From Faecalicatena orotica (GTDB lineage: Bacteria; Bacillota; Clostridia; Lachnospirales; Lachnospiraceae), in assembly GCF_003149245.1 (NCBI RefSeq), contig NZ_QGDL01000001.1, positions 523,089 to 587,088 of the forward strand: a stretch of 64,000 nt of DNA. The letters are read 5' to 3'. A program made the position numbers and the translations under genes. The notes beneath the pieces were generated by a model. The model made no database searches and had not been told where the DNA came from. It saw nothing but the letters and a program-made list of their open reading frames with translations. The number at the start of each line of letters is the position of its first letter. Within the stretch, counting starts at the first letter, position 1. Shown here piece after piece: positions 36,072 to 44,423 of the stretch.

Positions 36072-36176
36072 CTTTTATTCCTCCGCATATTTCACTTTGC
36101 TGCTTACATGAATGATTGTAACCGGGAGGCTTTTAATAAGTCCTCAAGAAAGTTTAAAGAAATCATAAAGATGCTT

Positions 36177-36887
36177 TCATGCCATTTTAAAACCGACTCC
36201 CCATACGGTCCTGATATACTCTTCCCCTGCATCTGCGCTGGCAAGCTTCTTCCTCAGGTTGCTGACATGTACGTTCACGGTGTTGTCCTCCCCGTAATAG
36301 CCGCCGTTCCAGACCTGTTCATAAAGCGTTTCCCGGGAATATACCTTCCCCGGGTCCTTGATTAGAAGGTACAGGATGTCATATTCATGCATGGTCAGGG
36401 AAATCTCTTTCCCTCCTACAGTCACTTTCCGGGATTTATGCAAAAGATGCAGTTTTTTGTATGTATACTCCTCTGTTTCATTTTCCTCTTTTCCTGAACC
36501 GCCTTTCTGCCTCGTCCCGGAGCGCCTCAGGGCGGCATATACTCTTGCCAGAACCTCATCCGCCTCGAATGGTTTTGTCAGGTAATCGTCCGCGCCGCCT
36601 CTTAATGCCCGGACTTTCGACTCCAGCGCCGCCTTTGCCGACAATACTATGACCGGGGTATCCAGTTCCATCTCTTCCCTGATCACCGAGATTAGTTCCT
36701 CCCCGCTCATTCCGGGGAGCATCAGGTCCAGTAAAATCAAATCAGGCGTTTCCATCTGAAGCAGAAGCTTTGCCTCTGTCCCTGAAAACGCCTGAACCGT
36801 ATCGTATTCATTCTTTGCCAGAATTTTTTTCAGCAAATGATTGATATCTGTGTCATCCTCTACAATGAGAATCCTGCGTTTATCCAT
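36177..36887 (-). CDS. OmpR-family response regulator
   Basis: 236 residues. The receiver domain has the acidic pair ED-D (10-12), the phosphorylated Asp 54 in LILLDLMLPG and the Lys in YLTKPF near 104. A linker rich in G, E and K is followed by a winged-helix DNA-binding domain (about 140-236) ending YIRTVWGVGFKM. It is the first gene of the ATPase-permease-kinase unit. A TACAAT box with TG before it, about 30 bases upstream, may be its -10. Confidence 0.94.
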   Translation of the reverse strand: MDKRRILIVEDDTDINHLLKKILAKNEYDTVQAFSGTEAKLLLQMETPDLILLDLMLPGMSGEELISVIREEMELDTPVIVLSAKAALESKVRALRGGADDYLTKPFEADEVLARVYAALRRSGTRQKGGSGKEENETEEYTYKKLHLLHKSRKVTVGGKEISLTMHEYDILYLLIKDPGKVYSRETLYEQVWNGGYYGEDNTVNVHVSNLRKKLASADAGEEYIRTVWGVGFKMA

Positions 36888-36946
36888 ATCCGTTTACCTC
36901 CACACGAATATCATTGTACACGATTCCCGGAAAGAAAGGAAGCCCC

Positions 36947-38062
36947 CTATCCCTGATAATTTCTATATTTGTGGTAGCCTGCCGTTATACATACAACTGT
37001 GACTGTCAGTGCGATGAGCAGATGCATAACAGTTACATCCTCTGGAAATGAGAATCCCCAGCCCAGCGGCAGATAAACTGGCTGCGACAGCATGAAATGA
37101 TTCACAAGCATGGTCCCTTTTCTCCCCAGTATCCACATGGGTGAAAAGATTTTTATCCATGCAACCGGGATTACAAATACGATCATGGAAACAACTACCG
37201 CCATAAACGAGTTCCGGCATATTGCTGAGACTGCCAGCACAACCGCCGAAAGCAGGATGATTCCCGCCACTCCCAAAACAAAAATAAATACAAAAAATGC
37301 CCCTATCTCTTCCGGGTAAGTCCCGTGGTAAGGCAGTGCCCCGCATAACACCGTGGAGGCATCCAGTCCCTGTGTGCCGAAAACATACCGGTAAGCCAGC
37401 CATATATAAAGAGAGGCCAGACAGTACACTGCCGCCGCAAAAAAGACTGCCGCCGATATTTTCATCCATATGGCACTCTTTTTCCCCCTTCTGGTTGTCA
37501 GAAGGATGTCTGCCGTCCGAAGTGTATACTCTTCCGCGAAAACAGGCGACAGGCCGATAATCAGAATGACGCTCAGCATCAGCATCATCGTAATCCCGTA
37601 TGTTTCCACCATATCATCCCATCCATATACATAGTCAAACTGTACATCCCCCTTTAAAAGCGGCGCCGCATTGTTTTCCCATTCTTCACCCTCCATAAAC
37701 TGGATCTCATCGGGATTATCGCCACTCAGCTGCCTGTAGTTCGTCATTTTTTCCGTAATATATTTATTGCAGAAGTTCCCTCTAAAATTATCTATCTTTT
37801 CATCGTAATAGTAGAACCCAAACCGGTCATAGATTGCCCTGACCTTTTCTTCCGTCAAAGGTCCCGCATATTCTTTTGCCAGTTCCTGATCCTTCTTGAT
37901 CGCAGTCTTCCCATAATAGGTCTGCCCGTCAATGGTCACCGCATAATCCTGCTGGATCGTCCACAGCCGGAAAGTCAGGAACGCCAGCAGTACGAGTATA
38001 CCGCACCAGATGATCTTGCGGGATGCGATTTTATAAATTTCTTCTTTCCAGATTTTCCACAT
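36947..38062 (-). CDS. ABC transporter permease, ECF-sigma operon
   Basis: 371 residues. The first TM (about 15-35) is followed by a large extracytoplasmic loop of about 140 residues (36-175). Five to six further TM segments follow, which is the ABC-2 layout with a long first loop. The Cys/Tyr-rich loop has no enzymatic motif I recognise. Its start overlaps the ATPase gene by 32 bases. The gene ends 60 bases before the OmpR-type regulator of the adjacent operon on the same strand. Confidence 0.85.
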   Translation of the reverse strand: MWKIWKEEIYKIASRKIIWCGILVLLAFLTFRLWTIQQDYAVTIDGQTYYGKTAIKKDQELAKEYAGPLTEEKVRAIYDRFGFYYYDEKIDNFRGNFCNKYITEKMTNYRQLSGDNPDEIQFMEGEEWENNAAPLLKGDVQFDYVYGWDDMVETYGITMMLMLSVILIIGLSPVFAEEYTLRTADILLTTRRGKKSAIWMKISAAVFFAAAVYCLASLYIWLAYRYVFGTQGLDASTVLCGALPYHGTYPEEIGAFFVFIFVLGVAGIILLSAVVLAVSAICRNSFMAVVVSMIVFVIPVAWIKIFSPMWILGRKGTMLVNHFMLSQPVYLPLGWGFSFPEDVTVMHLLIALTVTVVCITAGYHKYRNYQG

Positions 38063-38933
38063 TCTCTGCCGCCTCCTTAAAATGATACAGATATACGTCT
38101 TCCAGCCCCGGTTCCGCGTTTACCGCACCTTTACACGGGCAGGTGTCCGCCACGATCCGTAAATAAACCTGATCCCCTTCATTCTTCAAATTACTAACCG
38201 CAAACTGCTCATTCAGCCTCTGCGCCTCTTCTGGCTCGGCCAGATACTCCCATACCCTGCCTTCTGCACTTTTTGTCACTTCCCGGGAAGTTCCCTGCTC
38301 CACGATCCGTCCCTGCTTCATCAGAAGGATCTGGTCCGCGATGAACTCTACATCAGACACAATATGGGTAGACAGGATGACGATCCTCCCCTTTGACATC
38401 GCGCTTATAATATTCCTGAAACGAATACGTTCCTTCGGGTCCAGCCCGGACGTGGGTTCATCCAGAATCAGGATCTCCGGATCATTGAGCAGTGCCTGCG
38501 CGATTCCAAGCCTGCGGATCATCCCGCCGGAAAATGTTTTAATCTTGTGTTTCTGTTCCCCCGAAAGCCCTACGAGCTGAAGCACCTCCTGTACTTTATC
38601 CTTTGCCAGATCCTTCGGCACCGCCTTGCACGCAGCCAGATATTCCAGATATCTTTTTGCCGAAAAATCCGGGTAGTACCCAAAATCCTGAGGCAGATAT
38701 CCCAGCATATGCCGGTATTCTCCGTCCATCCCACGGATTTGTGCCCCATTACATAATATTTCTCCCGCTGAAGGCTTTAAGACACCGCACAGCATCCGAA
38801 GCAGTGTCGTCTTCCCGGCTCCATTCGCACCAAGGAATCCATGTACCCCCTCGGTAAGACGCAGTGAAACCTGATCCACTGCAATTTTATTCTGAAACTG
38901 TTTTGTAACCCTGTCTAATACTAATTCAGGCAC
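38031..38933 (-). CDS. ABC transporter ATPase, ECF-sigma operon
   Basis: 300 residues. Walker A GANGAGKTT is at 35-43, the signature FSGGMIRRLGIAQALL near 135-150, Walker B ILILDEPTSGLDP near 154-166 and the switch His in STHIVSDVE. The C-terminal third is less conserved and contains DTCPCKGAVN. It overlaps the upstream membrane-protein gene by 13 bases and the downstream permease by 32, so expression is tightly coupled. Confidence 0.92.
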   Translation of the reverse strand: MPELVLDRVTKQFQNKIAVDQVSLRLTEGVHGFLGANGAGKTTLLRMLCGVLKPSAGEILCNGAQIRGMDGEYRHMLGYLPQDFGYYPDFSAKRYLEYLAACKAVPKDLAKDKVQEVLQLVGLSGEQKHKIKTFSGGMIRRLGIAQALLNDPEILILDEPTSGLDPKERIRFRNIISAMSKGRIVILSTHIVSDVEFIADQILLMKQGRIVEQGTSREVTKSAEGRVWEYLAEPEEAQRLNEQFAVSNLKNEGDQVYLRIVADTCPCKGAVNAEPGLEDVYLYHFKEAAENVENLERRNL

Positions 38934-39670
38934 AGTACTTCACCTCCTTCTATTTTTCCAAATAGCCTGCGGATTTCAAGAATCAGGACTCCGATCCCCA
39001 CCGCCGCTGCGATCCCCCATACCATCAGGTATTCCAAATGATATGATTCTTCCACAAACACAGGAAATACGGCAAGTATTCCACTAAGGACACCCGCGGA
39101 AAGCTGTCTGTATCCCCTCAAACCTCCCCTTAAGGCTGTCAGCATATGCAGATAAAGGATATCAGACCATAAAAACGGTACCAGCATATACAGCAGGTAT
39201 GCCCCCGTCCCTGCCCCGCTCCTGCCGCCACAGAAGATCACAAGCAGGCCCAGCACTGCCAAATCTATCATCCCTGCCAGAAGCATCTGGATACTCACCA
39301 TCTGCCTCAGGTTCAGGTACAGCGTCTGCTCCAGTTCCGCCATATGCCAGGAAAACAGCCTGCTGACCCCGCTTAAACATACATTGCCGGTCAGGACCAT
39401 AAAAAGCGAGCATATAGTAATTGATGCCTCCCCATCGCCACCCGGCAGGTTCAAATACCGGATCAGAACCAAAGCAAGCACCAGCATGCCGCCCTGCAAA
39501 ACCCAGAAAGACCATGTCTGGTACCGGAGCTGTTCGATCAGACAGGCCAGAAAGGAAGGATAATATCTGACCTTCTTTTCCTGCACCGCTCTTTTGATCT
39601 GAATGAGCCCCTCCTGTTTTCTTGTCTCATCTATTTCAAACCTCCATGATTTCTTTTTCCCGCTACTCAT
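38921..39670 (-). CDS. Membrane protein of the ECF-sigma operon, possible anti-sigma role
   Basis: 249 residues. A soluble N-terminal part of about 50 residues (W-R-F-E-I-D-E-T-R-K start) precedes six hydrophobic segments. The gene sits directly after an ECF sigma factor gene (8-base overlap) and before the ABC ATPase (13-base overlap). Anti-sigma factors are commonly encoded in this position, but no zinc anti-sigma motif (HxxxCxxC) is present. The role as anti-sigma factor or as a second transport subunit is inference. Confidence 0.7.
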   Translation of the reverse strand: MSSGKKKSWRFEIDETRKQEGLIQIKRAVQEKKVRYYPSFLACLIEQLRYQTWSFWVLQGGMLVLALVLIRYLNLPGGDGEASITICSLFMVLTGNVCLSGVSRLFSWHMAELEQTLYLNLRQMVSIQMLLAGMIDLAVLGLLVIFCGGRSGAGTGAYLLYMLVPFLWSDILYLHMLTALRGGLRGYRQLSAGVLSGILAVFPVFVEESYHLEYLMVWGIAAAVGIGVLILEIRRLFGKIEGGEVLCLN

Positions 39671-40217
39671 AAAAATCCTCCTTATCCAGCAGGTCCTTTA
39701 ATTTGTCAATCCCCTGATTAATCCTCGACTTTACCGCAGCATAGGATGCCCCTGTCATACGGGCAATTTCCCGGTTCTTATAACCATAAAAATGATGCAG
39801 CAGTACGGCCTCCCTCTGCATATCCGGAAGCTGCATGAGCGCCTCAGCCAGAACCTGGCTCTCCTCCAAACCTTCCATTTGTACAGAGCCGTCCCTGTTT
39901 TCCTTGTGGTTATCCTTACTCCTGTCCCCTTCCCGGTACTCAAATTCCAGACGCGTCCGTCCTGACTCGTGAAAATACGACCGGCAGAGGTTCATAGCTA
40001 TCGTGAGCAGATACCCCGGCAGGTTCCGGTACCGGTAGCTGTCCACATACCTGATAAAACGGAGGAACGTTTCCTGAGTCAGATCATAGGCATCTTCCCG
40101 GCTCCCGGTCTGATACGTGCAGAAGTAGTAAATATCATCGTAATATTTTCCGGCAATCTCATTTAAGTACTCTTTCTGCCCGCTCTGAACCAGCCGGACC
40201 AGCTCCTTATCGTCCAT
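39663..40217 (-). CDS. ECF-type sigma-70 factor
   Basis: 184 residues. Region 2 (about 8-80) has YDLTQETFLRFIRYVDSY and region 4 (about 125-178) has LPDMQREAVLLHHFYGYKNREIARMTG. A charged linker (about 88-115) separates them. Regions 1.1 and 3 are absent, as in ECF factors. It heads a four-gene unit with a membrane protein, an ATPase and a permease, so it likely controls this transporter, perhaps through envelope signals. GGAGG lies 7 bases before ATG. A TATATT box occurs about 40 bases upstream, not clearly an ECF-type promoter. Confidence 0.9.
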   Translation of the reverse strand: MDDKELVRLVQSGQKEYLNEIAGKYYDDIYYFCTYQTGSREDAYDLTQETFLRFIRYVDSYRYRNLPGYLLTIAMNLCRSYFHESGRTRLEFEYREGDRSKDNHKENRDGSVQMEGLEESQVLAEALMQLPDMQREAVLLHHFYGYKNREIARMTGASYAAVKSRINQGIDKLKDLLDKEDFYE

Positions 40218-40336
40218 AAACGTCCTCCTTTCCTTGCTGTAAAACGCCTTACACTAATATAACCCATTTTCTTCCCCAAAGGATTTATTTTATGAAAAAC
40301 TTTTTTAATTCGGGGAATAGGACACCTGCTGCAAGA

Positions 40337-40604
40337 CAGTTGTAGAAGCCCCGGCAGGGCCCGTATGGTCTGTTCGATTGCTGTCCATTCACGAAGAACT
40401 ACTAATGCTAAACGCGGCCTTTCACAGGGCACCGACCACATTTACCGTCCAATCTTAATGATTGAACGGTGCAGGTGGTCTTAAAATCTGTTTTGGAAAA
40501 CAGATTTTATCCCTGTAAAAGACCGTGTTTAACATAAGTAGTTCTAACGTTTATTCTATGCATCCGAACAGACCATACGGACCCTGCCGGGGCTTCTACA
40601 ACTG
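40337..40604. repeat. Long fold-back element C
   Basis: The outer arms 40337-40376 and 40565-40604 pair over 40 bases with one mismatch. A second stem pairs 40395-40429 with 40511-40545 (35 bases, about five changes, four of them C/T or G/A). The apex has a two-tier hairpin: GACCAC/GTGGTC (40434-40439, 40475-40480) over CCGT-CAATC and its partner. It also has an AT palindrome: TAAAATCTGTTTT and its complement around GG (40482-40509). The layout and order match element A. It lies 120 bases upstream of the ECF sigma gene. No protein is encoded. Confidence 0.92.
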
Positions 40605-40723
40605 CCTAGCCTCAGGCTTACGTTCATCCGGACGGAAGAAAAAGAGTTTTTTAGCCGGTGGAATCCTACACAAAAGCGGCGTATTGATTCGCGGGGTGGA
40701 ACATATTTGTCATAAGGAAATTA

Positions 40724-41056
40724 CTGCCGCCGGCTGCCTTTAATATCTGTATTAACTGTTACGACCGGGATCCCCGCAAGTGTACAGGCATCTATTTCTT
40801 TTACAATTTCCGGAGAATTGATCGGACTTAAGATGACCCCCTGCACTTTTTCCCCTATGCAGCTTCGAAGCGCCCTCACCTGTTTCTCTGTCTCTGAATA
40901 GGGTATGGTCATATAATCCAGTTCAATCTGAAAGGAACCATATTTTTTTAACTCCTCTTCAATCCCCTTTTCCAGATAGGAACGGGCATCTACTTCCAGA
41001 AGAATAACCTTTATCCTCAGTTCCTTATCCTGCATCTTCAATGCCTTGCCAATCGG
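40724..41056 (-). pseudogene. LacI-family regulator remnant
   Basis: About 110 codons match the N-subdomain of the periplasmic-binding-like effector domain of a LacI regulator: KELRIKVILLEVDA, GVILSPINSPEIVKEI and AGIPVVTVNTDIKGSRR. The helix-turn-helix domain is missing upstream and the second half of the effector domain is missing downstream; the homology stops abruptly at GSRR. An ATG at 41137 gives an open frame, but its first 28 codons run antisense through the toxin ribosome site and have no LacI similarity. This is a decayed internal fragment. Confidence 0.78.
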
Positions 41057-41111
41057 AGCCGGTAGGGCGGCCACATCATCCACTTCTAGTCTTGGGAAGG
41101 AGGATGATAAC

Positions 41112-41198
41112 ATGATTACATATGGTGATTTATTCACATTCGTGATTATGATATGTGCTATTATTACATTAGCCAGAAATGGCAGAGACAGAAAATAG
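41112..41198 (+). CDS. 28-residue hydrophobic toxin, holin-like type I toxin
   Basis: The peptide is MITYGDLFTFVIMICAIITL followed by ARNGRDRK: one TM helix with a short basic tail. It resembles the putative holin-like toxin family (Hol_Tox) of Firmicutes. AAGGAGG lies 8 bases before ATG. The stop codon falls inside a stem shared with a convergent antisense transcript. It would act by inserting into the host membrane when its mRNA is not silenced. It lies in a decayed stretch between a LacI remnant and a ferredoxin-nitroreductase. Confidence 0.8.
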   Translation: MITYGDLFTFVIMICAIITLARNGRDRK

Positions 41199-41300
41199 CC
41201 GCCCTGCTCTCTGGTAAAGATTTAGGCGACTATCTTCAATAGTCAACTTTAGTTTTCACCGAAGCGGATAGGTTTGAGCTATCTTATCGGCTGTCTTGTT
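41190..41300 (-). ncRNA. Putative antisense antitoxin RNA
   Basis: Predicted minus-strand transcript of about 110 bases, from a consensus promoter (41307-41335) to a terminator. The terminator stem is ATAGTCGCC with GGCGGCTAT (41225-41233, 41195-41203) followed by TTTTC. It overlaps the last codon and stop of the toxin gene and its 3' region. Inner hairpins (GACTAT/ATAGTC; GATAG/CTATC) are present. This is the convergent layout of type I toxin-antitoxin loci. Transcription itself is inferred. Confidence 0.7.
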
Positions 41301-41306
41301 AAATAT

Positions 41307-41335
41307 ATTATAGGCAATGATTTATAAGTTGTCAA
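41307..41335 (-). promoter_or_regulatory. Consensus promoter of the antisense RNA
   Basis: Perfect TTGACA (41330-41335), a 17-base spacer and perfect TATAAT (41307-41312) on the minus strand. It is the closest match to consensus in the window and drives no open frame. Confidence 0.88.
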
Positions 41336-41363
41336 ATATTTGTAACGTATTTCTTTACCAATG

Positions 41364-41392
41364 TTGTAACTGGCATTTTTGTTTTGTATAAT
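41364..41392 (+). promoter_or_regulatory. Promoter of the ferredoxin-nitroreductase/ArsR unit
   Basis: TTGTAA (41364-41369), a 17-base spacer and TATAAT (41387-41392). It is back to back with the antisense promoter and about 33 bases before the coding start. Confidence 0.82.
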
Positions 41393-41424
41393 GGTTAACA
41401 AATATTAACGAAAGGATTTTTGCT

Positions 41425-42198
41425 ATGGAAAAACATGAGGTAAGAATTGATACAGATAAATGTATTGGATGTGGGTTATGTGTGAAAACGTGTGCCGCAC
41501 GTAATATAAGATTAAAGGATAAAAAGGCCGAAATTGTTTCAGAACACTGTATTCTTTGCGGACAATGTACGGCAGTCTGTCCGAAAGAAGCGGTTTCAAT
41601 CAGTGGCTATGACATGGAGCCAGCCAGGAAAACATGGAATGCACAATTAAATCCCGGGGAAGTTTTAGATGCTATCCGCTTTCGAAGAAGTATCAGGCAG
41701 TTTCAGGATAAAAAGATTCCAAAAGATGTCATAGACCAGATTTTGGAGGCGGGAAGGCTTACCCATACTGCAAAAAATAAACAGGATGTGTCATTTGTTG
41801 TACTTGATAAAGAAAAGGACAGAATAGAACAGATGGCTGTCCGTATATTTAAAAAAGTGAAACCGCTTGCAGGTTTATTCAGCCCTATGGTGAAGCGTTT
41901 TGAAATTGACAGACACTTTTTCTTTTTTAAGGCGCCTGTTGTTATTGTTGTGCTGGCCGAAGATAAGACGAACGGGATTCTTGCCGCGCAAAACATGGAG
42001 TTTGTGGCTGAAGCAAATGGTCTTGGCGTGCTGTTTAGTGGATTTTTTACGACAGCAGCCAACATTTCACGCCGAATCCGAAAAGAGCTGCGGGTACCGA
42101 AGGGGAAGAAAGCAGCGATGACTTTAGTCTTAGGTTATCCGGGTATTAAATTTCTCCGTTCCACACAGCATGAAAAGTTAGATGTCAGATATATGTAA
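41425..42198 (+). CDS. Ferredoxin-nitroreductase fusion protein
   Basis: 257 residues. The N-terminal 60 hold two 4Fe-4S motifs, CIGCGLCVKTC (14-24) and CILCGQCTAVCP (42-53). The rest is an FMN nitroreductase domain starting FRRSIRQFQDKKIP (about 86-99) with AAQNMEFVAEANGLGVLFSG near 188. Such fusions pass electrons from clusters to FMN to reduce nitro or other electron-poor compounds; the substrate is unknown. It is followed 17 bases later by an ArsR-family regulator and has its own promoter. Confidence 0.92.
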   Translation: MEKHEVRIDTDKCIGCGLCVKTCAARNIRLKDKKAEIVSEHCILCGQCTAVCPKEAVSISGYDMEPARKTWNAQLNPGEVLDAIRFRRSIRQFQDKKIPKDVIDQILEAGRLTHTAKNKQDVSFVVLDKEKDRIEQMAVRIFKKVKPLAGLFSPMVKRFEIDRHFFFFKAPVVIVVLAEDKTNGILAAQNMEFVAEANGLGVLFSGFFTTAANISRRIRKELRVPKGKKAAMTLVLGYPGIKFLRSTQHEKLDVRYM

Positions 42199-42215
42199 TG
42201 TAAGGGAGGATGTAT

Positions 42216-42560
42216 ATGGAATGTGAAGAAAGGCTGGAAAAAATAGTGTCGGGTTTTCAAAAATGCAGGAATGCTTTTACTGCTATCGGCGATGAGACAA
42301 GGCAGCTGATTCTGCTTGTGCTGCTGGAAAGTGATTTATCCGGAATCCGTGTTGGAGAGATTGCAGAAAAAACGCATTTGACAAGGCCATCCGTGTCACA
42401 TCACCTTCAGATTCTGAAGGAAGCGGGAATTGTAGCAATGCAAAGGGAAGGAACTAAAAACTATTATTATTTGAGTGTAGATGGAACGCAGTGGAAAGAA
42501 ATTGCTGACTTGATCAACTTAATCTATGGAAGTATTCAGTCAATCAGTTCTCAGAAATAA
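42216..42560 (+). CDS. ArsR-family transcriptional regulator
   Basis: 114 residues from the second in-frame ATG (42216), 6 bases after GGGAGG. The winged helix has VGEIAEKTHLTRPSVSHHLQILKEAGIV (recognition helix near 52-70) and a beta wing (MQREGTKNYYYLS). No ELCVCDL-type metal site or other Cys pair is present, so it is probably not a heavy-metal sensor. It is cotranscribed with the ferredoxin-nitroreductase and is its likely regulator. Confidence 0.9.
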   Translation: MECEERLEKIVSGFQKCRNAFTAIGDETRQLILLVLLESDLSGIRVGEIAEKTHLTRPSVSHHLQILKEAGIVAMQREGTKNYYYLSVDGTQWKEIADLINLIYGSIQSISSQK

Positions 42561-42561
42561 C

Positions 42562-42610
42562 CAGACGGCAGCGGATCAATATCTGCTGCCGTCTGCTTTC
42601 ATTTCAGTTT
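42562..42610 (+). terminator. Terminator after the ArsR gene
   Basis: CAGACGGCAGC/GCTGCCGTCTG stem (42562-42595) followed by CTTTCATTTC. Confidence 0.85.
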
Positions 42611-42633
42611 ATACTTTTTCTTCTAATGGAAAT

Positions 42634-44423
42634 CTATGGTTCCAAGACTCTGATTGTATGGTAGCCTTCATGGACCGCTGTCAATATTTTTCTTGGTGCA
42701 ACCGCATCGCCTACAACGGTTACATCCTCATAAATCGCTTCCAAAGCATCTTCCAATTGATTATTCGCCTTAAAACCGGCTGCATTAAAAATGGTATCAC
42801 AGGTAATTGTATGTATTTGTCCGTCTTTTTCGAAGGTGACGCTTGATTCCGTTATTTCTGTTACCTTTGCATTTGCTTCTACATGAACACCGCGGTCTTT
42901 TACCATGTTTTTCAGATGCTGGTCATTATTCAGACAGTGGGCGGCCGAATATAGGATATCCGGAAGCATCTCAATAATTGTTACCTGTTCAGCATTTGGA
43001 GCTATGTCACATGCCGCCTCGGTTCCGGCCAGCCCGCCTCCGATAATCACTACATTTTTACCTGCCTTCACTTTATGGGTCAGATAATCGCTGACAACGG
43101 TTGTATGCTCAATTCCTTTAATAGGTGGCACAACTGGTGATGCCCCTGCGGCTAATATCACCTTATCAAACTGACCGTCCTTTATATTCTCAGGTACGGC
43201 TGTGGTATTCAGACGTACATCTACACCAGATTTATAGCATTGTGTTTCCAGATATATAATGAGCTTAAGAACATCTTCTTTGAAGTCAGGGCCTCCGGCC
43301 GGCCATAAAGTACCGCCCAGACGTGAATCCTTTTCCCATAATTGTACGTCCCAGCCTCTTCTTCTCGCAGTAATTGCAGCCTCCATACCTGCGGGGCCCC
43401 CGCCGATTACGAGAATAGACTTTTTACTTCCGTCGGCTTTTGGAAGTGCATATTCTTTTTCAGCATAGCACAGCGGATTAACTGCACAGTAATAGTGTTT
43501 ACCAGAAAATCCGGCCAGCAGACACTCATTACATCCAACACAGGGGGTAATATCTTCTGTATGTCCGCTTTTTACTTTCTTAGGCCAGTACGGATCTGCC
43601 AGCATTTGATGACCAAGCCCTACATAATCAAGTGTCTCATCCTCAACAACTTTCTTTGCAAGGGCAGGATCGAACAGTTTTCCATCCCCGAGCACAGGGA
43701 TATTTACGACCTCTTTGATTGCCTTTTCCGCATCCAGCTTATGCCCCTGTTTACTGTAAACCGTGGTTATTGCCTGATACCATTCCTCATAACAGCCTGT
43801 ATCTACATGAAGGGCTGATATTTTGGCCTCTTCCAGTATCTTAGCCATCTCAACCCCCTCTTCAATTGTCCGAAAACCGTCTACTCTCTGGACAGGGGTA
43901 AACTTAACAAGAATCGGAAAATCTTTTGGTACAGACTGGAATTGATCCAGAAGATAGCCGCCGTACGCGTGAAGCTCTACGCAGTCAGCCCCTGCTGCCA
44001 CGGCTAGTGATGCAGAATAACCAACTTTATCGGTTAAATAATGAATATCTTCTTTTTCCAGTGGTTTGCAGATCAGATCCGGAAACCAGAAAGAACTGAC
44101 ACTGCCGGCACTATAAGGAGGTGTAAAGGGATCTGTGAACTGCTGTCTTCCAAGTCCGGGTGAGAGCTGTACGCAGACTTTGGCTCCATAGTGATGACAT
44201 CTGTCAATCAGCATATTCAGCCGCTCTACATGATGAAAATCAGAAAGCTCCGTACACGGACGCGGCTCATATTTAGTAGAAACGACATTGGCCCGGTAAT
44301 AATCAAACCGGCCCCGCCTTTTGCCCTTTCCATAAAATAGTTGATACCGTCAATACAGTAAGCCCCGTCTGCTTCACCTGTCGTCCCCATTGGAGACATA
44401 AAAATCCTATTTTTGAGTTTCAT
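42634..44423 (-). pseudogene. Old-yellow-enzyme type flavin oxidoreductase, broken
   Basis: Relative of 2,4-dienoyl-CoA reductase and BaiH-type enoate reductases: an FMN TIM barrel, a 4Fe-4S motif (CVGCNEC with a later Cys) and a FAD/NAD domain (ILVIGGGPAGMEAA, VVIIGGGLAGTEAA). Three lesions are visible. The N-terminus is cut, the frame beginning at KLKNRIFMSPMG without the preceding 12-15 residues. A one-base loss in a G run near 44291-44295 shifts LIITG out of frame with ANVVSTKYEPRP. About 35 residues expected between DQFQS and VPKDFPILVKF (near 43930) are missing. The FAD half remains open to 42634. It is unlikely to be functional. Confidence 0.88.

Noticed and set aside
40721-41137. 138-codon minus-strand frame read as a full small gene
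   Set aside because: Only its middle resembles LacI proteins; the first 28 codons are antisense to the toxin start, so it is annotated as a remnant.
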